From Chlorokybus atmophyticus (taxonomy: Eukaryota; Streptophyta; Chlorokybophyceae; Chlorokybales; Chlorokybaceae): 64,000 bases of DNA. Each line of letters begins with the position of its first letter. Within the stretch, counting starts at the first letter, position 1. Shown in pieces: positions 10,563 through 20,885 of the stretch. A model generated the notes under the pieces. That model saw only the letters and a list, made by a program, of their open reading frames with translations, had not been told where the DNA came from and ran no database searches. The translations under genes were made by a program, and so were the position numbers. The stretch is taken from contig RHPI01000890.1 of assembly GCA_009103225.1 (NCBI GenBank), forward strand, positions 33,630 through 97,629, read 5' to 3'.

Positions 10563-11227
10563 TGAAGTCAACAAGCCACTACGATAGGTAGTGCTGTGGA
10601 CACAGTTCTTTGCATGAGTGGATAGAATGATACACTGTTAAGTGAGGTGAATGAGTGTGCAACACGTGGATACAACACCCTGACTACCGAAACAACATAC
10701 CACCGTCAAGTTCACAGCAATACAGGCACAGCGCACAAGAGCATGCACCGTGTCTCACGCAGTAAGGGAATTCTTGGCAACCGGGGCAGCGTGCTTCCAG
10801 TTCAAGTCGCTTCACAAGCTCTTTAGAAACAGAGTCTTTACTTCTTGGTACTCCTAGTACTCACAGTACTCACTTACAGTGTCACCAGCCAGTCTGGTGA
10901 CGTGACTTCCTACTTATACATGTCAAATCATGACTGTGCAGTGCCACGCGGGCACTAGGCCAACGGTCACATCGAGGCCTCATGCTATTTCGGAAATCTC
11001 CTAAGACTCGATATAGCACATGTGTCATTAACAGACTTACAACTGATCAGCTACGCGCGGTCCCTACAGACAGGTCTATAAAGTAGCCCTAGCTACATGC
11101 TACATGAGTGGTACAGTAGCTAGCATTAGGCTGGGGCTCGCGCGGTCTTCATGCTGGTAGCCCGGGCGTGGGGCTGGGTGTAGGCATGCTCGAGAAGGAC
11201 TGGCATGCGAGGGTAGATGGCATGACA
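10563..11227 (-). repeat. Ty3/gypsy LTR, 665 bp
   Basis: 665 bp, almost identical to 26,288-26,952 (also 665 bp), and related to 40,699-41,334. On the minus strand it starts TGTCATGCC. It contains TATAAA at about 11,077 on the plus strand and short direct repeats. It is flanked on both sides by block X sequence, with the copia element of 11,234-16,330 inserted just beyond its end. Confidence 0.75.
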
Positions 11228-11233
11228 GCTGTC

Positions 11234-11635
11234 TGTTGAGAAGCAAGCATGCAAGTGAAGAGGGCAAGCAATGACACACAGGAGAAGGCAACACACTTCC
11301 CGATTTATTACCAACAAACCGCGGGGTTATATACCCGCCAGTCAGTACACAGTTTGTACACACTGCTGGTCTACACGCAACAGCGTCCGATCTACTGAAC
11401 CGAATCCTACGCTGTAAAATGTGTCACGTAGCTAACTCAATAAGCTTTCCAACAAGCTATGCCACGTCCCAAATGACTTAGTATTCTAGGAGATATGACG
11501 ATTCTCCTAGGACCCTTCTCTGCAGTCCGCGGCAGGACCTTTATGTCCGGAGTCTTCGAGGTCCTCCCATCGAGGTCCCTTCTCTTCTCTCTTGTATGCA
11601 GGGCAGGCTGACCGGATGTAGAAATATCTTCAACA
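11234..11635 (-). repeat. Copia family-2 LTR (3')
   Basis: 402 bp, TGTTGAGAAG ... CTTCAACA. It pairs with 15,929-16,330 and differs at scattered single bases. Confidence 0.92.
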
Positions 11636-11680
11636 CTCCCACGCGGGCAGCTTGGCCTCCAACGCTTGGTCTTTTTTCAC

Positions 11681-14600
11681 CTAAGCACATATGTCGAGTC
11701 CCTTGCAACATGCCTTAAACTTCAGCGGTGACAGTGGCTTCGTCATAAAGTCTGCAAGCATGTCTTCCGTATTGCAATATTGGAACTCAACCTCCTTGCG
11801 TGTGACTCTGTCTCGCACAAAGTGATGCATGACATCAATGTGCTTTGTCCTTGTCGAGGCAATGGGGTGCTTCAGCAACTTGATGGCGCCTTGGTTGTCG
11901 CAGTTGATCGTGATACACGCCATCGGGTGCTCCAGATCTGCCATCAGCTTGCGAAGCCATAACGCCTCCTTCACTGCAGCCGATGCTGCCATGTACTCCG
12001 CTTCCGAAGTAGATGCTGCTGTTGTAGGTTGCAGCCTACTGTTCCAGCTCACCACGCCTCCATTCAACTTGAAGACGTACGCCGTGGTGGACCTCCTGCT
12101 ATCGAGGTCACCTGCAAAGTCTGCGTCGCAATAGCCCTCCATCTTTGTGCTTCCGCAACCAAACTTTATGCCAACACTTGCGCTTCCAGCCACGTAGCGC
12201 AATACTCTCTTCGCTGCACGCCAGTGCTCCATGCTTGGTGCAGACATGTAGCGCGCAAGCACTCCAACTGCATGTGCGATGTCGGGTCTTGTGCACACTG
12301 CTAGATAGAGCATACTCCCAACAAGTTCACCATAGGGATACTGAGCCTTGTCGAGTACTTCCTCATCTTTCGCTTTGACGAGGTTGGTGCCGAGTGCCAA
12401 TGGAGTAGACTTGGTCTTTGCTTCGTTGAGTCCGAACTTGGTGACAAGTTGCTTCACCATCTGCTCTTGGCTGATCTTGATTGTGCGTGCTGCTCTGTCA
12501 CGCTCTATCACCATGCCAAGAAATAACTTGACCTCCCCAAGGTCGCGTACTGCGAATGCTTGCTGCAATCCGTGCTTCGTTCCCTTCAGGTCTTTAACTT
12601 GCTTGGCCGTGACGATGATGTCGTCCACATACACGAGCAAGTAAACCTTCTTCTCTTCATGCATGAAGAGCCCCGGATCCGCTAAGGATGCTTTGTAGCC
12701 GAGTTTCTCCAACTCTTTCGTGAGGCGAATGTGCCACACACGTGGTGCTTGTCGCAGCCCATACAAAGCCTTGATCAACTTGCAAGCCATGCCTGGCTCC
12801 CCTTCTGCGTAGCCTGGTGGTTGCTTGGTGTAGATCTCTTCCTCCAGCTCTCCGTAAAGAAAAGCAGTTTTCACATCAAGGTGGTGACACTCGAGGTCTT
12901 CAGCAGCAACCATGGCGATCAATGTGCGGAAGGTTGCATGCTTACTTGCAGGTGCAAACACTTCATTGAAATCCACACCTTCTGTTGCAAAAATCCCTTT
13001 GCCACCAACCTTGCCTTGTAGCGCTCGATGTTGCCTTGACCATCACGCTTCACCTTGAACACCCACTTGACCGGAATGGGCTTCACACCTTGCGGGGGCT
13101 TCTCCAACACCCATGTGTTGTTGGCATGGAGTGATGCAATCTCATCATCCATAGCTCGCTGCCATTGTTCTGCATCTGGTGCTCGCAATGCCTCCTCGTA
13201 GGTGCTTGGTTCTTCACTCTCGTCATTGTGCACACTAGCGATGTGTGCCTTGTAGAAGTCAGGTGCTTGTCTTTCCCTCACTGGGTAGCGTCGAGCTTGC
13301 TCCTGCTGCTTCTGCTTCTCGCCTGCTACAGATGAGCCCTGCTCTTTATTGATGACTGATGCCTCGCCTTCAACCTCTTCTTTGCTTGAAAGCTCTTCAG
13401 GTTGTGCTTTGTCATCTTCATCTTGAGGGTAGAAACCTTCTTCAGCTTCAACTTGTGATGAGCCTTCGTGGAACACGACTTCTCTGCTCACCACAATCTT
13501 GCGCGTGTCCTCCAGTAGGACCTTGTACGCCTTTGAGCCTGGTTCGTAGCCAACAAAGATGCCCTTCTTGCTGGCCGGCTCCAACTTGTGTCGCAATTGA
13601 CTTGGCACAAGTGCATATGCCACACATCCGAACACACGCATGCCACTCACATCTGGCGCTTCACCGTAAAAGAGCTCCCACGGAGTCTTTTGCTCAGAGC
13701 TTATCGGTGATCGGTTGCGGATGTAGTTGGCAGTGAGAACGGCCTCTTGCCACAGACTGTCCTCCAACTTGGTGTCATTGAGCATGGCTCGAACACGCTC
13801 CAACGACGTTCGGTTGAGACGTTCAGCTGCTCCATTCTGCTGCGGAGTGTATGGTGCTGTTGTCTCATGCCGTATGCCTTTGCTGGCGAAGAACTCTTTG
13901 AGCTGGGCTTTGATGTACTCCCCTCCTTGATCACTTCTCATTGCTTTCATCTTCTTGCCCGATTGAATCTCAAGCAATGCAATGATTGTACGCACAGCTC
14001 CAGCGACTTCTGACTTTTGAATCAAAGGGAAGACGATGGAAAGCTTGCTGTAGTCGTCGAGGAATGTTGCAAAGTACCTTACCCCTCCTTTCGCCACAAT
14101 GCGCATAGGCCCGCAAACGTCCATGTGCACAAGCTCGCAGGGATGTTTGCTACTTGAAGAAGATGATGAGAACGGCATGCGATGCTGCTTGGCCAACACA
14201 CAGGGTTCACAGAGTGTAGTTGAAGACGCTTGAAAATCTTCCTTGCTCCCAGTAATGCCCTTCACCATGTTTTCAGCGACCAGGCGTGTGAGGTTGCTAT
14301 AGCCCAAATGCCCGAACCTTCGATGCCAAAGCTCAGCCGTCTCCTTCTTCTTCACAATCATGGCCTTGCTGCCATGAGTCTGCTCCACAATGTAGAGCCC
14401 TCCTCGTTGGGTGCCGACCATGTACTCGACCCCATCCATGCGTACGGAGCAGCGTCCCTCCCGGATCACTATCTCAGCTCCCACGCGCTCAGCAACTCTC
14501 ACAGAAAACAAGCTTGCAGCAGCTCCAGGTACGTGCAATACTTCACGCAGTACCACCTCTCTCTCACCATCACCAATCTTGCATTGAAGCCTCACTTCAC

Positions 14601-15561
14601 CAACTCCTATTGCTTCCAACTCGTGACCACTAAAGCCTTCCACCTTCCTTGTGGTTGACATCTTCCTGTAGTTCTCCATCACCTCCTTGTGCGGTGTGAG
14701 ATGCTGGTCACAGCCTGAGTCAATTGCCCATGAAGTTGTATCAAACTTCCTTGAGGCAGTAAATGCAACACCCTTTTCTTTGCGTTGAGCGTTGCTACTG
14801 GTGCCTGCTTCAGATTGCTCTCGTTGGCGCTTACGACAATCCTTTGAGATATGTCCTTTAATACCACAATAGTGGCATGTGAGATTCTTGAACTTTGAGT
14901 TGCTGCCTTTCGCCTTGTTCTTGTCTTCATAGTTGCTTAATTTCTTGTATTTGTCTCGTGTGTAGAAGGCCACAGAGTCCGCTTGCTCTTCCTTCTTTGA
15001 GACGCGTTGCTCCACAGTGAGCAACTTGGGTAGCACATCGTCTAGGGTTAGCTCCGATGACGATGTCTCGAGCAGAGTAGCGACAACTTCGTACTCTAAT
15101 GGCAGTCCTGCAACAATCGCCAATACGACCTCCGTCTCTTCCATCTTGTGGCCGACGTTGATGAGGTCCGCCCACAGCTCTCTCGCACGTGCAACATACT
15201 TTGTGACCGGCTCGGCCGTCTCTTTATGAAGCGCGCTTAGCTGCTTGCGTAATTGTATCTTTCTGGCGTTGTTCTTGGCTTGAAATACGGCTGCAAGCTT
15301 CTCCCAAGCTTGTCTGCCATCTTCACATGCTGTGAGCATGGGAAAGTGATGTGGCTTGCAGTTAAGCACCATCAATGAATGTGCTTCAACTGAGTATTCA
15401 AGCCAGATGCTTCCTTCTCCTGCTCTTGGTGCAGATGCCTTCGGGTCAACATACTTCCACATCTTCTTGTGGATAAGTAGTGCCTTCATCTCTACGCACC
15501 AAGTGCTGTAGTTGTTTGTGTCCAGCTTTGTGATCAGCCCTTTATCGTAGCTTGCCTCCAT
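11681..15561 (-). pseudogene. Copia Gag-Pol polyprotein with one 1-nt deletion
   Basis: Gag begins MEASYDKGLITKLDTNNY and contains one zinc knuckle (CHYCGIKGHISKDC). Then follow aspartic protease (WAIDSGCDQHLT), the integrase zinc region (HRRFGHLGYSNL), the integrase core (VHMDVCGPM, FLDDYSKLS, YTPQQNGAAERLNR), reverse transcriptase (LLVYVDDIIVT) and RNase H (GYCDADFAGDLDSRRSTTAY), ending FKACCKGLDICA-stop at 11,681. The frame shifts near 12,980: sister copy 1 reads FLQQEGVDFNEVF where this copy has lost one G after LQQ and goes out of frame. With about 1,300 codons and the usual copia order (integrase before RT), this is a full-length element disabled by one indel. Confidence 0.92.
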
Positions 15562-15599
15562 CTTTGCCGCGCCTGCTTTCTTCTTGCAGTTAGCACTTG

Positions 15600-15860
15600 A
15601 GACTTGCTTTGATAATCTTCACGTGTTGTGACTTGAGTGACTTTGTTGACTTTAGTATCTTTAATCTACACTTCACTCTTGAGTGACTTCAATGACTTCG
15701 GTCTTGAATGACTTCGGGCTTCACTTTACTCTTCAGCGCCTTCAGTCTTGAGTGACTTCGGTCTTCACTTCACTCTTCAGCGCCTTCAGTCTTGAGTGAC
15801 TTCGATCTTCTCTTCACTCTTCAGTCTTGAGTGACTTCGATCTTCACTTCAGTGCACTTT
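15600..15860. repeat. Tandem repeats in copia leader
   Basis: Repeated words of the type CTTCAGTCTTGAGTGACTTC occur several times with a period of roughly 45 bp between gag and the primer-binding site. They lie in the untranslated leader of the copia element. A comparable CTTCAACCTT repeat occupies the leader of the copia at 37,696-40,369 (about 39,850-39,930). Confidence 0.7.
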
Positions 15861-15916
15861 ATCACTTTTCTTCACTTTGCTTTCTTTCTCTTTCTCAAAC
15901 TCTTCACGCGTAGTGT

Positions 15917-15928
15917 GGGCCCATAACC
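15917..15928 (-). other. Half-tRNA primer-binding site of copia family 2
   Basis: GGTTATGGGCCC on the minus strand, directly adjacent to the 5' LTR and identical to the sites at 412 and 39,980. It is complementary to the initiator tRNA-Met anticodon arm. Confidence 0.85.
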
Positions 15929-16330
15929 TGTTGAAAAGCAAGCATGCAAGTGAAGAGGGCAAGCAATGACACACAGGAGAAGGCAACACACTTCCCGATT
16001 TATTACCAACAAACCGCGGGGTTATATACCCGCCAGTCAGTACACAGTTTGTACACACTGCTGGTCTACACGCAACAGCGTCCGATCTACTGAACCAAAT
16101 CCTACGCTGTAAGATGTGCCACGTAGCTAACTTAATAAGCTTTCCAACAAGCTATGCCACGTCCTAAATGACTGAGTATTCTAGGAGATATGACGATTCT
16201 CCTAGGACCCTTCTCTGCAGTCCGCGGCAGGACCTTTATGTCCGGAGTCTTCGAGGTCCTCCCATCGAGGTCCCTTCTCTTCTCTCTTGTATGCAGGGCA
16301 GGCTGACCGGATGTAGGAATATCTTCAACA
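15929..16330 (-). repeat. Copia family-2 LTR (5')
   Basis: 402 bp, TGTTGAAAAG ... CTTCAACA. It precedes the primer-binding site in the element's own orientation. Confidence 0.92.
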
Positions 16331-16570
16331 CTGTCGTGCCTGCCATGGTCGAGGGCAACCTTGTCTCGGACAGGCTGCGGAGGAGTGCTAGTGCTGCACG
16401 CATGCTAGTGCCGTGCATTGCATTGGAGTCATGCAAGCAAAAGACAACCCCCCAATCGTGGGCATAGGCTTGAAGATGAGCCTACGCGGTGTTTAGTGCA
16501 GTGGACGAGCCGATGCCGCTCGCCACCTTTGTGTACGGATTGTGTCGTAGTGCACACAGCCAACAAGCCA
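16331..16570 (-). pseudogene. Second copy of transposase block X
   Basis: Near-identical to 10,317-10,557 (single differences such as CAGGCTGCGG versus CAGGTTGCGG). It encodes the same HDSNAMHG ... LLRSLSETRLPSTM segment of the Plavaka-like transposase. It starts at the copia target duplication and ends in a C-run directly against the 3' end of gypsy pol, where a gypsy LTR would be expected. Confidence 0.6.
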
Positions 16571-16616
16571 CCCCCCCTGAGATTCTGGGGTAGCCCTCTG
16601 CTCCAGAACTCAGTTC

Positions 16617-17324
16617 CTACCGACTGTGTGGGGGACCGTTGATGCGGCAGTCATCGCATCAGTACTCCCACAAGGGTACTGCGTTCAGTGGAGGGTCAAG
16701 GGAGTAGCAGTGCATGCCTTGATTACAGCCGTCGCATAACATCATCAATGGGTCGTCGTCGGCGCTGCCACACTTCTCGCATCGGGTGCTGCGCAGCGGA
16801 CGCGGGTGCTGGATCTTGGTGAAGCCAGCAATGTAGGGGAGATGACAGGGCGCGCAGTTGACCATGTTGTCCTTCATGCGCTCGCCTCGTTGTCCCAACA
16901 GGTCCAGTACCCCTGTGGGGTGCACCTTCAATACCTTGTAGACAGCACGCCCGACGGAAGTATCGAGGGTGTCGCGTGTAGCCGCCATACGGTAGACGAA
17001 GTCTCCTGACTCGAAGCGGCGCTCCCGCTCCTTGTAGAAACCACTGCGCACACGCTCGTAACGCAGCGTGTCGCGGTGCTGCGCGATGCGCAGGTTGTTG
17101 AAGGCCATGGGGACTGTGTGTTCGAACAGCGCACTGCGCACTGTCAGGTCATACAACATCTCGTCGGGGTTGTCGAGATTGTCCACCACTCTATCGACCT
17201 CCTGCTGCGCGCGGAAAGGGAGCAATGGCTGCCTTCCGAACAGTAGATAGTATGGACTGTACTCTCGCAGGGCTGCCTGCTTGGACAGCCTGTAGCCCAT
17301 TTCTACCCATGGGAGGTGATCATC
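16617..17324 (-). pseudogene. Gypsy integrase C-terminal domain with PHD finger
   Basis: Same frame as the integrase core, separated by one TGA at 17,322 (context EKNT-stop-DDHLPWVEMGYR, so probably a former Trp). The central part (YKVLKVHPTGVLDLLG) is a small beta-barrel-like integrase tail. It is followed by a PHD-type zinc finger: CEKCGSADDDPLMMLCDGC, then H-C-Y-SLDPPLNAVP, then W-E-Y, a TGA at 16,659-16,661 where PHD fingers carry the conserved Trp, and CDDC. The natural stop is the in-frame TAG at 16,617-16,619. PHD fingers commonly bind the histone H3 tail; a role in targeting integration is inference. Confidence 0.7.
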
Positions 17325-18020
17325 TCAGGTATTCTTCTCGTAGGCGAGGACGTATTTGCGCAGTGCCTTCTTGATGGTCTGCACGGTACGCTCGGCGAGG
17401 CCGTCAGCCTGCGGGTGGTCGCGTGAGGTGCGACGGTGGTCGATGAAGCATCTGTCGATAAGCTTGTCGAAGGCTCCTCTGAACTCCGTACCCTGGTCGG
17501 TGATGACTTCAGCGCAGCTGCCGAAGCGTCCGAGTACATGAGAGAGGAAAGCCTGGGCTACTCCCTCACTGCTCTTGTCGGGCAGGGGCACCAGCTCCAC
17601 CCACTTGGAGAAGTGCTCGATCATGACGAGGATGTAGCGGTTGCCTCGCGCTGAGGGCGCTAGGTCTCCGAGGATGTCCAGTCCCCAGCGGTAGAACAAC
17701 CCGGAAATGGGAAGGGGATGCAAGGTGGCATTGCGCGTGTTGAGGCTGGCGCGAACCATGTCACACTGCTGACAGTTGCTGACGAACTCCCGCACCTGTC
17801 TGTGCACCCCATACCACCAGTACTGGGTCCTGACCAGGCTGACCGTGCGCTTGACGCTGAAGTGCCCGAGCTCGGTGTGAAGTGAGGAGATGATGCCTTC
17901 ACGTGCAGCTGGTGTGGGGACCTCCTGATCTGCATTTTGTATCCGTCGATACAGCCTGTCGTTGGCCCAGCGGTAACGCTGAGTGCGTCGCCGGACGCGG
18001 TCCTTCTCGCGTGCGCTCAT
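17325..18020 (-). CDS. Gypsy integrase zinc-binding and catalytic core
   Basis: 232-codon uninterrupted segment. H2C2 zinc domain: HTELGHFSVKRTVSLV followed by NCQQCDMV. The DDE core starts RWGLDILGDLAP, continues VITDQGTEFRGAF, and the Glu lies in ADGLAERTVQTIKKALRKY. These are standard Ty3/gypsy integrase features and the three acidic residues are present. It is part of one polyprotein with the RNase H upstream and the PHD-bearing tail downstream. An in-frame TGA at 18,081 separates it from the connecting segment at 18,084-18,362. Confidence 0.85.
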   Translation of the reverse strand: MSAREKDRVRRRTQRYRWANDRLYRRIQNADQEVPTPAAREGIISSLHTELGHFSVKRTVSLVRTQYWWYGVHRQVREFVSNCQQCDMVRASLNTRNATLHPLPISGLFYRWGLDILGDLAPSARGNRYILVMIEHFSKWVELVPLPDKSSEGVAQAFLSHVLGRFGSCAEVITDQGTEFRGAFDKLIDRCFIDHRRTSRDHPQADGLAERTVQTIKKALRKYVLAYEKNT

Positions 18021-18362
18021 GCCTACTGGAAGTTGTCCAGTCTGAAGCAGTGCGAGGGATGGCTCGTCCAGCCAGTTGTCTTGTCATGTGTCGGTGGGTG
18101 CCAGCTCCTCATCATCCACCTCAGGGTCGGCAGCGATTGCTTCTTCTGATAAAGGATCGGTGGTGGTGATGGCGGGCTCGAGAGCGGGCATGTCCCCGTC
18201 TGGTGCTGCCTCAGCGATCTGAGTCCTGCGTCCTGAGCGTAGCGCAGCGACAGCGAACATGGTGGCCACACCTGAAGGTGCAGCTGTAGGACCCAACTCA
18301 TGTCGGGCGCCTGTGGCGTCGTTGGTGCTGAGGTGGGGGTTACGGCTGAGGCCATCCGCATC

Positions 18363-18780
18363 CTAGTTGGCAAGGCCTGCACGGTGTTCCACCTCGAAGT
18401 CGTACTCCTGGAGCAGCAGCGCCCATCGTGCTAACTTTCCTGTCAAGTGCTGGTTGTTCATTAGCCACTTGAGGGGTTGATGATCAGTGACCAGTTGGAA
18501 CTGCCGTCCAAACAGAAAGGGTCGGAAGAAGGAGATGGCCCACACTGCGGCGAGACACTCCCCTTCGTAGCTGCTGTAGTTGGCCTCAGCACTGTTGTTG
18601 CTGCGGCTGGCGTACGACACTACACGCTCGCTTCTTGTTGTTGTCGTGCTGTACGAGCACGGCCCCCATGCCGAGCTTGCCCCAGTTTGTGTGCAGGATG
18701 AACAACCTGGTGTAGTCAGGGCGTTGCAGAATGGGAGCTGTGGTGAGGCGGAGCTTCAGCTCCTGAAAGGCCTCATGTTG
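18363..18780 (-). pseudogene. Gypsy RNase H domain
   Basis: Reads FQELKLRLTTAPILQRPD, then after a frame change near 18,620-18,660 SSYEGECLAAVWAISFFRPF, LVTDHQPLKWLMN and KLARWALLLQEYDFEVEHR, the usual end of gypsy RNase H. A TAG at 18,360 follows GLAN where relatives usually have Gln. A TAG near 18,789 separates it from RT, where a Trp is usual. It is disabled by the frameshift and stops but clearly recognisable. Confidence 0.8.
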
Positions 18781-18789
18781 TGCCTCCTT

Positions 18790-19580
18790 CTACAAGAACT
18801 CGGTGTCCTTCTTCAGTAGTTCGTTGAGAGGCCTTGCGATCTTGGCAAAGTCCTTGACAAACCGGCGGTAATAGTTGGCAAGGCCGAGGAAGGCCCGCAG
18901 CCGCGTGAGGTCTGTGGGGGCAGGGATAGCCACCAGTGCCTCCACTTTGGCCTGCTGTACGTACACACCATGGGGCACAATCATGTGTCCTAGGTAGGGT
19001 ACCTTGTGGGTGAAGAAGGTGCACTTGTCAGGGTGCACCGTCATCCCGACTTCCTTCAGCCTCTGTAGCACCTCTTCGATGTGCTAGAGATGCTCCTCAT
19101 TGCTGTGACTGAAGATGAGGATGTCGTCGATGTAGCAGCGTGCGAAGTCCAACCCCTTGATAGCTTTGTCCATGACGCGCTGGAACTTGGCCGGAGCGTT
19201 CTTCAGTCCGAAGGGCATGACCTTCCACTGGTACAGCTGCCGGTTTCCCCAGAAGGAAGTCTTGTGCTTGTCCTCCTCCTTGATGGCGATCTGGTTGTAC
19301 CCTTGGCGCATATCCAGGATACTAAAGACCGTGCAGTCTCCTACATCGTCAAAGATGCCTTCTGCGGTAGGCATTGGATATCTGTTCTGCTTGGTCTTGT
19401 TGTTGAGGGGGCGATAGTCGCCAAACATGCACCGGTCTGTCCAGTTGCCTGCTGAATCTTTCTTCAGGGGCATGACGGTCGCGGCCGCAAAGTCCGATGT
19501 GGACTCCTTGATCAGGCCTGCATCTAGCAGCGCCTTGCACCTCTGTTCCACCAAGTCTTCTTCTAGCTTGGAAAGGCGGT
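18790..19580 (-). pseudogene. Gypsy reverse transcriptase
   Basis: From about 19,570 the polyprotein enters RT: LVEQRCKALLDAGLIKEST, then MFGDYRPLN, FSILDMRQGYNQI, MPFGLKNAPAKFQRVMDKAI, and the catalytic YIDDILIF. One TAG (19,084-19,086) breaks it after SNEEHL; it continues in the same frame as HIEEVLQRLKEVGMTVHPDKC and LGLANYYRRFVKDFAKIARP to 18,790. Full RT length is present. The TAG-for-CAG change is the only lesion seen in RT itself. Confidence 0.9.
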
Positions 19581-19929
19581 ACTGTCTTCTGAACACCGGT
19601 TCGGTGTCCACTAGTTCAGTGTCCATCTGGTATGCTGAGCAGATGCCCAGCTCTTTCACACTGAAGCTGAATTGGCTCCTCCACTTGTTGAGGAGAGCCT
19701 CGAGTTGCTCTCGAGTATGGCCTGTGGCCAGCGGTCCAATGGCGTGGGACCATGAGGTAGCGTTGGCGACCACTGGGATGTCTTCCACAGTGACTGCTGC
19801 CTGCTCCTCCATGTGGGCGGTCTCGAGAGCGGTGTGTGCTGCTATGGTCTTTGAAAAGCGAGCAATCCACCCCCCAGCCAGGTGTTCGAGCTTCTGAACG
19901 GACACATGGCGGTCCTGGAGAGCAAAGCA

Positions 19930-20885
19930 CATTTCCAAGTACCACACCATGCTGTTCTGATCCATGGCGCGCCCTAACAGCTGACACTGTTGACTGGTTG
20001 TCAGCGTGGAGCTTGTGATGCTGCCCGGAGAGAATCCCATAGCACGCTCGCGCTCACGAGCATTGGGTTCTTCTAGCTGTCCAGTGTTGGAGTCTAACAC
20101 CATGCCGTTGCCTCTATTGCGGAACGCGTAGGAGCCTGGATAGGATACAAGTGTGGGTAGTGCGCGGCGCGGCTGACCAAGCTGATTGCACTGGTAGAAG
20201 TGGTGGTGGTCAAGGCGTGTGACCGGTTGCGCTGTGCGTCCAGGGTCCGGGATGTCATCGACGACGAGATTCCGTGGCCGATTGCTGTATAGGTATTCTG
20301 CCAGAAACAGGTCCTCCACGATGGCCAGGTTGGTCCACTTGGCGCGGACGCGGTGTGCGCGAGATCCATGACGCGCGGCGTTGATTTTGAGAGGATGCCC
20401 CAGCAAGGAGCATACTTGCCGATAGGCCTTGGCGACGTGATGCCGCTTGTCATCCTCGGAGTGCACATTCTCGATGATGTACCCCAAGGGCCAAGCGATC
20501 TGACTGGTCTGCAGGAGTTTGATGACTCTCATTAGCTCCCAGTTAAGCTGTGAGCGAGGATCAGAGAGCCCGTGGCCTCTGCCTGCCCTGGAGTGCCCTT
20601 GACACTCCCATCCTGCTATCAGCAGGTCAATGTTGCCGACTGCCTGCAGGTGATCCTTGGTAATCCAGCGGATGTCCTGCGGCAGAGCCTTCTGACTCCC
20701 TTGCAGTGCTGACAGCGGTAGCTGCTGCGGGTAGCGCTGGTGCAGCTGTCGTAAATGATGGCTCAGAGCCTCTTGTGCATGAGGGTCAGGGTCACAGTAG
20801 AGGTACTTGGTGACTGTTGTTCCTGTGTTGAGGACAGCCGCAAGCCCACTGCCTATGCCTCCGAACAGCTCCAGCACGGTGATGC
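19930..20885 (-). CDS. C5-cytosine methyltransferase domain inside the gypsy polyprotein
   Basis: Residues about 203-520 of the open frame that begins at 21,489, uninterrupted. Motif I: VLELFGGIGSGLAAVL; motif II: YLYCDPDPHAQEAL; motif IV: IDLLIAGWECQGHSRAGRG, with the Cys nucleophile but Glu in place of the usual Pro; motif VI: YIIENVHSEDD; motif VIII: AARHGSRAHRVRAKWTNL; motif IX-X: ERERAMGFSPGSI and QCQLLGRAMDQN. It lies between the protease end (LLLGQDCNF) and RT in one frame with both, so it would be translated as part of Pol. DNMT genes captured by gypsy elements of charophytes and by dinoflagellate retrotransposons have been published; which subfamily this belongs to needs a tree. It is unrelated in sequence detail to the methylase at 7570-8760. 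Confidence 0.88.

Larger units (their letters stand above)
11234..16330 (-). mobile_element. Nearly complete Ty1/copia element (family 2)
   Basis: A 5.1-kb element bounded by two 402-bp LTRs and flanked by the 5-bp target duplication CTGTC (11,229-11,233 and 16,331-16,335). Transcribed right to left: 5' LTR 15,929-16,330, primer site 15,917-15,928, repetitive leader, gag-pol 15,561-11,681, 3' LTR 11,234-11,635. The LTRs differ at roughly ten positions by eye, so the insertion is fairly young. A single-base deletion in RT is the only disabling change seen in the coding region. Confidence 0.93.

Noticed and set aside
1485-19086. Alternative genetic code (TAG or TGA read as amino acid)
   Set aside because: Three intact host genes end in TAA, TGA and TAG; the in-frame stops occur only in decaying mobile elements and replace different residues.
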